Below are positions 42,747 to 50,269 of a DNA stretch of 64,000 nucleotides, piece by piece. The stretch comes from Microbacterium sp. SA39 (lineage in GTDB: Bacteria; Actinomycetota; Actinomycetes; Actinomycetales; Microbacteriaceae). The stretch covers positions 1-64,000 of the forward strand of contig NZ_JXRU01000033.1 of the NCBI RefSeq assembly GCF_000967865.1. Reading direction: 5' to 3'. Each line of letters starts with the position of its first letter. Positions within the stretch are counted from its first letter, which is position 1. The notes beneath the pieces were generated by a model that had not been told where the DNA came from, did not search any database, and saw nothing but the letters and a program-made list of their open reading frames with translations. A program made the position numbers and the translations under genes.

Positions 42747-44152
42747 GGGCCGAATCTACCGCAGATGCGGAGGATTCTCGCCGATTCCTCCGAAAGTGCG
42801 TAACCGAAGGTCCGGCGTGGGAGGGACGGACCGACGTTTCGCGGAGGAGCCGACGTTCCGCGGAAGAATCCCCATGGAAGTGTCCGCGATTCGTCATGGG
42901 CTCCGCGAACCGTTGGTCGACAGCACGTGTACACCCACAGCACCGTGAAGAGGCAGAGGATCGCCCCGACCACGAGCGCCAGGCGCAGCCCGAGCCAGTC
43001 GCCGACGACGCCGCCGAGCAGCGCGCCGAGAGGGATGGTGCCGTAGGTGATCGTGCGCATGGTCGCGTTGACCCGGCCCAGCATCCGATCAGGCGTGCGC
43101 AGCTGGCGGATGGTGATGAGGAGCACGTTCGAGACGGCGGTACCCGCGCCGTTGACGGCCATCAGGATGGCGAGGACCGCGACCGCGGCGGCACGAGGCC
43201 AGCCGGCATCCACCACCGGAATCAGCAGCAGGGCACCGCACTCGACGGCGGCGCAGAGCACGAGGATCGTCCCCGCTCGCAGACGCGTGGTCAGCCGGGA
43301 CGCGGTCGCCGCGCCGAGAAGGGCCCCGACCGCACCGGCCGAGAACACGATCCCCACCTGTCCGGCCTCGAGGTCGAGCGTGTGCACCGCGTACAGCATG
43401 AGCAGCAGGGTGATCCATTGCGCGAACGGGTTGTAGAGCGCGGAGAAGCCGACGTTGGCGCGCAGATACGGGTCCCTCACGACATGGCGGATGCCCTGTC
43501 GGAGTTCGGCGAGGAAATGCCGTTCCGCCGCCGCAGGCGGTCGCTCCTCGGATGACATCAGCAGGAGCGCGAGGGCCGACACGAGGTAGGTCGCGGCGTT
43601 GACGACCAGTGTGGCCGTCGCGCCGAGCAGCTGGATGAGCAGACCGCCGAGGCCTGGGCCGCCGATCTCTCCTGCCGCGGCGGTCGCTTGGATCCGGGAA
43701 TTCGCCGCGCCGAGCTCGGCGCGAGGCACCAGCGACGGGATCGCCGACTGATGCCCGACCTCGTACACGACCGTCAGCGCGCCCAGCGCGACGACGGCGA
43801 CGAGAAGCAGTGGGAACCCGAGGGCATTCATCGCCGCGGCGACCACGAGCCCGATGATCAGTGCGCTGCGGCCCAGCTCGGACGCCACCAGCAGACGACG
43901 TCGGCGGTAGCGATCGACGATCACACCCAGCGGCAGCGCCAGCACCAGGAAGGGCAGCCACTGCGCCGCGCTCAGCAGTCCGAGTTCGGTCGCCGAGACG
44001 TGCAGGACGGAGACGGCGATCAGCGGGATCGCGAACTCTTTGAGCTGGTCGCCCATCACGGAGGAGCCCTGCGCGAACCAGAACAGCCGGAAGCCTCGCC
44101 GCCAGCGCGGGGCCGGCTCGGCGGCGGTTTTAATGGATGTTTGCTCTTCCAT
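42701..44152 (-). CDS. MFS exporter (EntS-like) with abnormal C-terminal tail
   Basis: A 483-residue member of the EntS/DHA3 group: GFRLFWFAQGSSVMGDQLKEFAIPLIAV at the start, motif A-like GVIVDRYRRRRLL, 12 helices. The last helix ends about VLWVYT; from there the frame runs about 65 residues (CCRPTVRGAHDESR and on) with no membrane or domain character, into the mop gene by 46 nt. In another frame a stop (giving LSTNGSRSP) comes 9 codons after VYT, so a small indel has probably shifted the end. Function should survive, since all helices are intact. Divergent from the CGNR regulator. Confidence 0.83.
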   Translation of the reverse strand: MEEQTSIKTAAEPAPRWRRGFRLFWFAQGSSVMGDQLKEFAIPLIAVSVLHVSATELGLLSAAQWLPFLVLALPLGVIVDRYRRRRLLVASELGRSALIIGLVVAAAMNALGFPLLLVAVVALGALTVVYEVGHQSAIPSLVPRAELGAANSRIQATAAAGEIGGPGLGGLLIQLLGATATLVVNAATYLVSALALLLMSSEERPPAAAERHFLAELRQGIRHVVRDPYLRANVGFSALYNPFAQWITLLLMLYAVHTLDLEAGQVGIVFSAGAVGALLGAATASRLTTRLRAGTILVLCAAVECGALLLIPVVDAGWPRAAAVAVLAILMAVNGAGTAVSNVLLITIRQLRTPDRMLGRVNATMRTITYGTIPLGALLGGVVGDWLGLRLALVVGAILCLFTVLWVYTCCRPTVRGAHDESRTLPWGFFRGTSAPPRNVGPSLPRRTFGYALSEESARILRICGRFGPCRPIGSPAPHSFSG

Positions 44153-44181
44153 GCATTAGAGACTGACACGAACTAATGCAT
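44151..44181. promoter_or_regulatory. Operator between MFS exporter and CGNR regulator
   Basis: ATGCATTAG (44151-44159) and CTAATGCAT (44173-44181) are a perfect 9-bp inverted repeat over a 13-nt centre. The left arm covers two bases of the MFS start codon. It should bind the regulator encoded at 44213. Confidence 0.7.
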
Positions 44182-44199
44182 CCTGTAAAGATCACACGT

Positions 44200-44205
44200 T
44201 ATAAT
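44200..44205 (+). promoter_or_regulatory. Consensus -10 of leaderless CGNR gene
   Basis: TATAAT, 7 nt upstream of the ATG at 44213, would start transcription at or next to the start codon. No clear -35 is visible, so activation or an extended -10 may be needed. Confidence 0.65.
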
Positions 44206-44212
44206 TCTGTGC

Positions 44213-44818
44213 ATGGATCCAGAGCCCCGAGCGACGTTCTCCCGCATCGGAGGGCACGTCGCGCTCGACCTGATCAACACGGTCGAGTGGCGGCTGTCCG
44301 ATGAGCGTCGCGAGGAAGATCTCCGGCACTACTCGGATGCGGTTCGATGGGCGCGGCAGCTCGAGCTCATCTCCGCCGACGAGGCCGAGAGCCTCTCGAG
44401 CCCGGCCGCCCAGGCATCCCCCGAAGCCGAGCAGGAGCTCACGCAGATCATTGCTCTTCGCGAGGCGCTGTACGCGGCCCTCTTCACCGCGGGAGGCTCG
44501 CAGCCCGTCGTCGAGCACTACCGCGAGGCGATCGGTCACGCCGACCTCGTCCGACACGACGACGATTGGATGTGGACACTCCCCGTCGACCTGTCGCTGC
44601 CCCGCCGGCGCATCGCGCTCGCCGCGATCGACCTGATGACGCGCTCCGACCTCTCGCATCTCAGCCGGTGCCAGGATGCCGAGTGCGGCTGGGTCTTCCT
44701 CGACACCTCCCCGCGGAGCAACCGTCGGTGGTGCGTGTCGAGCGACTGCGGCAACCGGAACCGTGTGCGCGAGTACTACGCCCGCGCACGCAGCATCCGT
44801 GCAGGCGAGAAGGCCTGA
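44213..44818 (+). CDS. CGNR zinc-finger regulator (ABATE domain)
   Basis: A 201-residue protein of the stress-induced regulator family. The N-terminal ABATE domain has GGHVALDLINTVEWR, and the C-terminal CGNR finger shows CQDAECGWVFLDTSPRSNRRWCVSSDCGNRNRVREYYAR in segments, with four Cys for zinc. Such genes are commonly beside exporters. Here it faces the MFS gene across a perfect inverted repeat. The ligand is unknown. Confidence 0.9.
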   Translation: MDPEPRATFSRIGGHVALDLINTVEWRLSDERREEDLRHYSDAVRWARQLELISADEAESLSSPAAQASPEAEQELTQIIALREALYAALFTAGGSQPVVEHYREAIGHADLVRHDDDWMWTLPVDLSLPRRRIALAAIDLMTRSDLSHLSRCQDAECGWVFLDTSPRSNRRWCVSSDCGNRNRVREYYARARSIRAGEKA

Positions 44819-44919
44819 CAGACATCCCCAGCGATCGAGAGGATGCGTGTGTCGCCGACGAGCGGATCTCTCTGCACGGGAGCGCTTTGATTCGGGCTCT
44901 CCCCATATCTTGGCCGCTA

Positions 44920-44965
44920 TCTAGGGGGTCTCAACGTTGAATGTCTAGGGGGCATAAATTATGCT
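44920..44965 (+). promoter_or_regulatory. hicAB promoter with paired operator words
   Basis: TCTAGGGGG occurs at 44920-44928 and 44944-44952 as direct repeats 24 bp apart. TTGAAT (44937-44942) and TATGCT (44960-44965), 17 bp apart, are the best -35/-10 pair. The second repeat falls in the spacer, a likely HicB site. Confidence 0.5.
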
Positions 44966-45161
44966 CGTGGTCAAGCCGATGAGATACACCGCCCTCACCG
45001 CCCTCCTCCAGGAAGCGGGCTTCCGCTCGCGGCAGGGAAAAGGGGATCACGAGGTGTGGTCGAACGGCCGGCATCACATCTCGATCACCCAGACGCGGGA
45101 CATCTCGCCTGGACTCGTCCGCAAGGCACTGAAGGCGATCGACGCATCGAAGGAGGACTGA
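44961..45161 (+). CDS. hicA: HicA-type mRNA interferase toxin
   Basis: A 66-residue double-stranded-RNA-binding-fold toxin: MRYTALTALLQEAGFRSRQGKGDHEVW, the catalytic His in GDHEVW, then HISITQTRDISPGLVRKALKAI. Start uncertain: ATG 44961 gives 66 residues, ATG 44979 gives 60 and fits the family start and the promoter better. It lies 2 nt before hicB. Confidence 0.88.
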   Translation: MLVVKPMRYTALTALLQEAGFRSRQGKGDHEVWSNGRHHISITQTRDISPGLVRKALKAIDASKED

Positions 45162-45163
45162 GG

Positions 45164-45532
45164 ATGGACATCACGGTCACCGCGCGCAAATGGGAGCACG
45201 GTTGGGAACTCTGGCTCGATGGCGAAGCCGCCACCCAGGTCGCGACGCTCGACAAGGCCGAGCAGCAGGTCCGCGACTACCTCGACACCGAGGAACCCGA
45301 GGTGGACCACAGCACCTGGAGCGTCACAGTCGTACCTGACATAGGTGCCCTGGGGGATGAAGTCGTCGCCGCTCGAATTGCCAGGGAGAAGGCTATCGCC
45401 GCATCCGAGACCGCAGCGTCGGAGTCTCGTCGAGTCGTTAGGCATCTCCGAGAGGCGGGATTCTCCGTCACCGACTCCGCGGCTATCCTCGGCGTCTCTC
45501 GTGGACGGATATCCCAGCTCGTCAGCAGCTGA
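45164..45532 (+). CDS. hicB: HicB-type antitoxin with C-terminal HTH
   Basis: A 122-residue antitoxin. Residues 1-50 resemble the HicB partial RNase-H-like fold (ITVTARKWEHGWELWLDGEAATQV). The C-terminus is a helix-turn-helix (HLREAGFSVTDSAAILGVSRGRISQLVSS) that would bind the operator in front of hicA. AGGAGGA lies 8 nt before the ATG at 45164. An in-frame extension back to 45056 is a shadow of hicA. Confidence 0.85.
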   Translation: MDITVTARKWEHGWELWLDGEAATQVATLDKAEQQVRDYLDTEEPEVDHSTWSVTVVPDIGALGDEVVAARIAREKAIAASETAASESRRVVRHLREAGFSVTDSAAILGVSRGRISQLVSS

Positions 45533-45553
45533 AGCGGGTGCCGACCCTTGCCG

Positions 45554-46282
45554 CTACGGCAGCGCGACACCCGTTGCGTCGGCGAGCGCGGCGAGAAGCC
45601 GCTCCTGGAACCTCGGATCCGCAACGGCCGGGTGCGGCTGCCGCTGCTCGCCGTGGTGCCAGTAGCCTCCGGTGATCGAGAGATGCGGATCGGTCGCGAG
45701 GTATTCCTGGGTCTCGTGACCGAGATCGAAGTCGTCGGGCGCACCGGCGCCGCCCATCTTCGTCGGCACCCATCCCGGGTCGACGGCGTGGGCGGACACA
45801 CGGGGCGCCCATCGTTCGGCGATCGCGGCGGAGAGGGTCGTCACGAACAGCTTGGTGTCGGAGTAGCTGGCGGTCTGTCGAGATCCGTCCCAGTCGAGAC
45901 CGTCGAGGTCGGTCGACCCGCCGCGATGCATTCCGCTGCTCAGATAGATGTGTCGGGTCGGCGTGCGCAGCAGCGCCGTGAAGAGGTAGGGGGCGACGAC
46001 GTTCACCGGCAGCAGGTCGGCCCCCGAGATGACGCCGGCATTGTGGATGACGGCCTCGATGGCCGCGCCGCCGTCGAGTTCCGCCGCGGCATCCATCACG
46101 GCCTGTCGATCGGCGAGGTCGGCGATGATCAGGTCGGCGCCGCGGTCGGCCAGATCGGCGACCGCCGTGGCCCGCCCCGCGCTGCGCGCATGCACGATCA
46201 CCTGATGACCTTGATCGAGGAGCGACTCCGCCGTCGCGCGGCCGAGTCCGTCGGTGGAACCGGTGACGAGGATGCGTGCCAT
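45554..46282 (-). CDS. SDR family NAD(P)-dependent oxidoreductase
   Basis: A 242-residue short-chain dehydrogenase: ILVTGSTDGLGRATAESLLDQGHQVIVHAR, the NAG motif in IHNAGVISG, YLSSGMH with the catalytic Ser, and the Tyr/Lys in SYSDTKLF. DPGWVPTKMGG follows. It resembles the retinol-dehydrogenase-like subgroup. ATG 46282 was chosen because the Rossmann motif starts at once; a longer frame is probably non-coding. Substrate unknown. Confidence 0.9.
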   Translation of the reverse strand: MARILVTGSTDGLGRATAESLLDQGHQVIVHARSAGRATAVADLADRGADLIIADLADRQAVMDAAAELDGGAAIEAVIHNAGVISGADLLPVNVVAPYLFTALLRTPTRHIYLSSGMHRGGSTDLDGLDWDGSRQTASYSDTKLFVTTLSAAIAERWAPRVSAHAVDPGWVPTKMGGAGAPDDFDLGHETQEYLATDPHLSITGGYWHHGEQRQPHPAVADPRFQERLLAALADATGVALP

Positions 46283-46322
46283 GAGACCATCCTCACCCCG
46301 GATCGACGGAGTGGGGCGAGCG

Positions 46323-46372
46323 TGGATCAGAAATGCATGCCCGCCCGCCGATCCGGAAGCACTTCTGATCCA
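46323..46372. repeat. Inverted repeat between SDR and moeB
   Basis: TGGATCAGAA (46323-46332) with TTCTGATCCA (46363-46372), a perfect 10-bp stem over a 30-nt loop. It lies between divergent genes, ahead of the moeB -10, so it is either an operator-like site or another member of the long hairpin class. Confidence 0.5.
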
Positions 46373-46404
46373 GCATGCGGGCGCACCGGGCATACCCTGA
46401 AGCC

Positions 46405-47190
46405 ATGCATCCTCTCGTCGCCCCGGCATCCGCTCTGGAGCCGACCGAGCTCGTCCGCACCGCCCGGCACGCCGTCCTCTCCGGAATCGGCGAAGAGGGG
46501 CAGCGCCGCCTGAACGCCGCCCGCGTCACCGTCGTCGGTGCAGGGGGCCTCGGCTCACCCGTGCTGCTCGCGCTCGCCGCGGCGGGCATCGGTTCTCTCA
46601 CCGTGATCGACGACGACACCGTCGAGCTGACGAACCTGCAGCGGCAGCTCGCGCATCGCGTCGAAGACATCGGTACGCAGAAGACCGCCTCGGCCGAGCG
46701 GGCGATCACCGCCCTCGCTCCCCAGACGGTCGTCACACAGCACGCAGTGCGACTCGACGCGAGCAACGCCGAGCGATTGCTCTCCGGCGCCGATGTCGTC
46801 GTCGACACGAGCGACTCGTTCGCGACCCGGCGCGACGTCGCGGCCGCGACCGAGGCGCTCGGACTGCCGCTGGTCTGGGGCGCGGTGCAGGAGTGGCACG
46901 CGCAGGCGACCGTCTTCTGGTCGGAACCGCCCGAGGGTGACCCGGTCGTCCTCGCCGACCTGTTCCCGGTCGGCACCGAGGGCGAACCGCCCAGCTGCGC
47001 GCAGGTCGGCGTGCTCGGAGCCCTGTGCGTGCAGGTCGGTGGAATCCTCTCCGGAGAGGTCATCAAGCTCATCACCGGTGCCGGTCACCCCCTGCTCGGA
47101 AGGCTCGCCATCATCGACTCACTCGCTGCCCGTCAGCACGAGATCGCGATCCGTCCGGCATCCTCCGCGCCGACGGCGGTGTCGGCATGA
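46405..47190 (+). CDS. moeB: MoeB-like ThiF family adenylyltransferase
   Basis: A 261-residue E1-like enzyme that should adenylate the C-terminal glycine of MoaD. It has RVTVVGAGGLGSPVLLALAAAGIG, then VIDDDTVELTNLQRQLAHR, and a late CAQVGVLGAL. The two CxxC zinc pairs of E. coli MoeB are absent: where CYRC is expected the text reads VVLADLFPVG. No rhodanese domain. ATG 46405 lies 6 nt behind TACCCT (46393-46398), a leaderless start. Overlaps moeA by ATGA. Confidence 0.88.
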   Translation: MHPLVAPASALEPTELVRTARHAVLSGIGEEGQRRLNAARVTVVGAGGLGSPVLLALAAAGIGSLTVIDDDTVELTNLQRQLAHRVEDIGTQKTASAERAITALAPQTVVTQHAVRLDASNAERLLSGADVVVDTSDSFATRRDVAAATEALGLPLVWGAVQEWHAQATVFWSEPPEGDPVVLADLFPVGTEGEPPSCAQVGVLGALCVQVGGILSGEVIKLITGAGHPLLGRLAIIDSLAARQHEIAIRPASSAPTAVSA

Positions 47191-48434
47191 GCGGCGCGAC
47201 GACCGGGCGACGGACGGTCGAGGAGCAGCTCGCCCGCGTGCTCGACGTCGTCACGGTTCTCGATGCCGAGACGCGGGCGGTGACGGATGCCGCGGGCCGC
47301 ACGCTCGCCGCCTCCGCGGTCGCGGCCCACGACATCCCGTTGTTCGACAACTCCGCGATGGACGGCTTCGCGGTGCGCGCCGCCGATGTCGCTCCGGCAT
47401 CCGAGGAGAATCCGATCGTGCTGCAGGTCGTCGCCGACCTCCCGGCCGGGATCGCGCTCGACCCGCCGCTCGGTTCCGGCGAAGCCGCGCGCATCATGAC
47501 CGGTTCTCCGGCTCCGAGCGACGCCGACGCGATCGTGCCCTTCGAAGACACGGAAGGCGGCCTCGCGGACTCGCTGGGCGAGGCACGCGTGCTGCGCGCG
47601 CCCACGAAGCCGGGCGCCTTCATCCGCCGACGCGGCGCCGACCTGCGGGCGGGCGACGACGTCGTACTCGCGGGTGAGCGCCTCGGGGCGTTCCAGATCG
47701 CCGCCGCCGTCGCCGCGGGGGTGTCCGAGGTGAGCGTCACGCGCGCTCCGCGCGTGGCCGTGGTCTCGACCGGGAGCGAGCTGCTCGCCCCCGGCGAACC
47801 CGCCGAGCGCGGTCGCATCCCCGATTCGAACGGCCCGCTGCTCGCGCAGCTGGTGGCGGATGCCGATGCCGAGGTCGTCCTCGTCGCCCGGGTGCGCGAC
47901 GAGGCGGACGCCGTCCGTGCTGTCACCGCCGAGGCGGTCGAGCGCGGAGCCGATGTGATCGTGTTCACAGGAGGCGTGAGCGCCGGTGCCTACGAACCGG
48001 TGCGCGGGGCCTTCGACGGTCGGGGCGAGGTCGAGTTCGTCGGGGTCTCGATGCAGCCCGGCAAGCCCCAGGCGTTCGGCGTGCTCGGCGCGGGAACGCT
48101 CGTCTTCGGGCTCCCGGGCAACCCGGTCAGCGTCGCCGTCTCGTTCGAGGTGTTCGTGCGCCCGGCTCTGCTCGCGATGCAGGGTCGCAGTGAGATCCAC
48201 CGGCCGCGCGCCACGCTCATCGCGGATGCAGCCTGGACCCCGCCGCCCGCACGGCGGCAGTACCTTCCGGCCGTGGTCGACCTCGTGGCCGGCACGGTGC
48301 GACCGGCCAGCGCGGGCGGCTCGGGCTCGCACCTCGCGGGCGGCCTCGCTCGTGCGCACGCCTTCGCGATCGTGCCGGCGGATGTCGAGGCGGTCAGCGT
48401 CGGCGACACGATCGATGTCATGCTGGTCGGATGA
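47187..48434 (+). CDS. moeA: Molybdopterin molybdotransferase MoeA
   Basis: A 415-residue enzyme inserting molybdate into adenylated molybdopterin. Segments: PLFDNSAMDGFAVRAADV, GEAARIMTGSPAP, DAIVPFEDTE, GAFIRRRGADLRAGDDV, VVSTGSELLAPGEP, FTGGVSAGAYEPV and VFGLPGNPVSVAVSFE. These cover all four domains of the family, including the C-terminal beta domain. Coupled by ATGA to both neighbours. The longer frame from 47025 is a moeB shadow. Confidence 0.95.
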   Translation: MSGATTGRRTVEEQLARVLDVVTVLDAETRAVTDAAGRTLAASAVAAHDIPLFDNSAMDGFAVRAADVAPASEENPIVLQVVADLPAGIALDPPLGSGEAARIMTGSPAPSDADAIVPFEDTEGGLADSLGEARVLRAPTKPGAFIRRRGADLRAGDDVVLAGERLGAFQIAAAVAAGVSEVSVTRAPRVAVVSTGSELLAPGEPAERGRIPDSNGPLLAQLVADADAEVVLVARVRDEADAVRAVTAEAVERGADVIVFTGGVSAGAYEPVRGAFDGRGEVEFVGVSMQPGKPQAFGVLGAGTLVFGLPGNPVSVAVSFEVFVRPALLAMQGRSEIHRPRATLIADAAWTPPPARRQYLPAVVDLVAGTVRPASAGGSGSHLAGGLARAHAFAIVPADVEAVSVGDTIDVMLVG

Positions 48435-48925
48435 GCTTCCCTCACCTTGACGCGGCCGGCCGCGCGCACATGGTCGATGTGACCGCGAAGCAGCCGACCG
48501 TCCGTTCCGCCACCGCACGTGGTTTCGTGCGATGCAGCGCCGACGTGATCATCGCCCTCCGGGACGGCACCGCCCCGAAGGGCGACGTGCTCGCCGTCGC
48601 CCGCATCGCCGGCATCCAGGCGGCGAAGTCGACCCCGACGCTGCTGCCGCTCGCACACGTCATCGGCGTGCACCGGGCGAGCGTCGAGCTCGACATCGTC
48701 GATGACGGCGTGCTGGTCGAGGCGACCGTCGGCACGGCCGACCGCACCGGGGTCGAGATGGAGGCGCTGACCGCCGTCTCTGTGGCGGCTCTGGCGATCG
48801 TCGACATGATCAAGGGCCTCGATCGCTCGGTCGTGATCGAGAACGTGCGCATCGTCGCGAAGTCGGGCGGGCGCTCCGGAGACTGGGTCCGCCCCGGCGA
48901 GGACGCACCGGGACAGTCGCGATGA
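48431..48925 (+). CDS. moaC: Cyclic pyranopterin monophosphate synthase MoaC
   Basis: A 164-residue enzyme in the first step of molybdenum cofactor synthesis. Features: FPHLDAAGRAHMVDVTAKQPTVR, GIQAAKSTPTLLPLAHVI (with His), and GVEMEALTAVSVAALAIVDMIKGLDR with the conserved Asp/Lys. Overlaps moeA and moaD. The partner radical-SAM gene moaA is not in the window. Confidence 0.95.
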   Translation: MSFPHLDAAGRAHMVDVTAKQPTVRSATARGFVRCSADVIIALRDGTAPKGDVLAVARIAGIQAAKSTPTLLPLAHVIGVHRASVELDIVDDGVLVEATVGTADRTGVEMEALTAVSVAALAIVDMIKGLDRSVVIENVRIVAKSGGRSGDWVRPGEDAPGQSR

Positions 48926-49155
48926 CCCGCGTACGCTATTTCGCGGCGGCGGCAGAGGCGGCCGGCACTGATTCCGAGGAACGCTCCGAGCACACACTGC
49001 TCGCCCTGCGCGAGGCTGTCGTGGCGCAGCATCCGGCGCTCGTCGACATCCTGCCGCGGTGCGCCGTGATGGTCGACGGCGTGCGCGCCGACGACGATCG
49101 ACCGCTCGACGGCGCCCAGCTCATCGACGTCCTCCCGCCCTTCGCCGGCGGGTGA
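48922..49155 (+). CDS. moaD: Molybdopterin synthase small subunit MoaD
   Basis: A 77-residue ubiquitin-fold sulfur carrier. It starts TRVRYFAAAAEAAGTDSEE and ends LIDVLPPFAGG. The final GG is thiocarboxylated after adenylation by MoeB and donates sulfur to molybdopterin. Coupled to moaC by ATGA. Last gene of the rightward moeB-moeA-moaC-moaD unit, convergent with moaE. Confidence 0.93.
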   Translation: MTRVRYFAAAAEAAGTDSEERSEHTLLALREAVVAQHPALVDILPRCAVMVDGVRADDDRPLDGAQLIDVLPPFAGG

Positions 49156-49195
49156 TGACAGGCCGGGGTCAACTCACTTCGCGTGCGGTCACTCC

Positions 49196-49263
49196 GTCGG
49201 GAGAATTCACGGATGCAGGACGAATCCGGCGCTTTTCTCCCTGCAGGTGTGAAATCTCCCGAC
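49196..49263. repeat. Double-stem element M1 (moaD/moaE gap)
   Basis: Outer stem GTCGGGAGA (49196-49204) / TCTCCCGAC (49255-49263), inner stem TGCAGG (49214-49219) / CCTGCA (49240-49245). Between the arms stand ACGGATG and CGAATC plus a TTTT block, also found in element M2 at 51968-52051. It may terminate both convergent transcripts. Confidence 0.7.
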
Positions 49264-49314
49264 AGAACGTACCCCGTGTGGTGATACGGCCGGTGAGGCG
49301 GGGCTGGGCCTGGG

Positions 49315-49746
49315 TCAGCCGCCGATGCCCTTCCACGACGTGGTGCCGTCGGACTCGACCTGACGCTTCCAGACAGGCAGATCCTTCTTGATCTCCTCGA
49401 TCACCGCGCGGCACACCTCGAAGGCCTCGGCGCGGTGCTCGGACGCGACCGCGATCACGACCGCGGCGTCTCCGACCTCGAGGCGACCGATCCGGTGACT
49501 CACCGCGACCACTGCGGTGGCGTCGCTGCCACCTGCCTCCTCGGCGATGCGGCGCAGCGCCGCCTCGGCATCCGGGTGGGCGCTGTATTCGAGGCCGACC
49601 ACAGGCGTCTGCGCGTCGGGGTCGTTGTCGCGGACGCGGCCGACGAAGGTCGTCACGCCGCCGAGTCGCGGATCCTCCACCGCGCGCAGGTGCGCGTCGA
49701 GGTCGAGTGCCTCTTCGCTGATCGCAGCCAGTCGTACGTCGTTCAT
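49315..49746 (-). CDS. moaE: Molybdopterin synthase catalytic subunit MoaE
   Basis: A 143-residue partner of MoaD. Motifs: GGVTTFVGRVRDND, VGLEYSAHPDAEAALRRI, AVSHRIGRLEVGDAAVVIAVASEHRAEAFEVCR, and the end WKRQVESDGTTSWKG with the conserved Lys. Coupled to the upstream mog gene by ATGA overlap. It faces moaD across element M1. Confidence 0.95.
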   Translation of the reverse strand: MNDVRLAAISEEALDLDAHLRAVEDPRLGGVTTFVGRVRDNDPDAQTPVVGLEYSAHPDAEAALRRIAEEAGGSDATAVVAVSHRIGRLEVGDAAVVIAVASEHRAEAFEVCRAVIEEIKKDLPVWKRQVESDGTTSWKGIGG

Positions 49747-50231
49747 GAGTGGTCTCCGCCCTCTACCTGGTCGACGACGTGCCCGGCGACGCCGAGAATC
49801 ACCGGTACCCCTGATGCCACGGCCCGCGTCGAGCCGGGAAGATTGACGACGAGCGCCCCGTACGGATCGATGATGCCGGCCAGCCCTCGCGACAGCACTG
49901 ACAGGGGCGTGTCGGCGAGGCCGCTGCGGCGCAGCTCCTCGGCGATCCCGGGGATCTCGCGCGTGATCACCCGACGCGTGCCCTCGGGGGTCTGATCCCG
50001 CGGGCTGACCCCGGTTCCGCCGGTCGTCACGATCAAGCGGATGCCACGCGCCACGGCCCTGCGCAGCGCATCGGCCACCAAGCTCGTGCCGTCGGCGATG
50101 ATCTCGGCATCCGGGCAGTTCCACCCGGCATCCCGCAGCAGCTGCACGGCGATCGGGCCACCGCGGTCCTCGCGTTCCCCGCGGAAGGACCGATCCGAGA
50201 CGGTGATCACGAGAGCGGGAAGCGAAGTCAT
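49743..50231 (-). CDS. mog: MogA/MoaB family molybdopterin adenylyltransferase
   Basis: A 162-residue protein of the MogA/MoaB fold, which adenylates molybdopterin before MoeA acts. It has VITVSDRSFRGEREDRGGP, then LIVTTGGTGVSPRDQTPEGTR and the end VVNLPGSTRAV. TAGGGT (50238-50243) stands 6 nt before the ATG, so a leaderless mog-moaE transcript is likely. Confidence 0.9.
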   Translation of the reverse strand: MTSLPALVITVSDRSFRGEREDRGGPIAVQLLRDAGWNCPDAEIIADGTSLVADALRRAVARGIRLIVTTGGTGVSPRDQTPEGTRRVITREIPGIAEELRRSGLADTPLSVLSRGLAGIIDPYGALVVNLPGSTRAVASGVPVILGVAGHVVDQVEGGDHS

Positions 50232-50269
50232 GGGTCCACCCTAGGGGCGGGTCGGCCGCGCCACACGGA

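Noticed and set aside
42701..44152. MFS exporter as a pseudogene
   Set aside because: All transmembrane helices and motif A are intact; only the tail seems altered, so it is annotated as a gene with an abnormal end.
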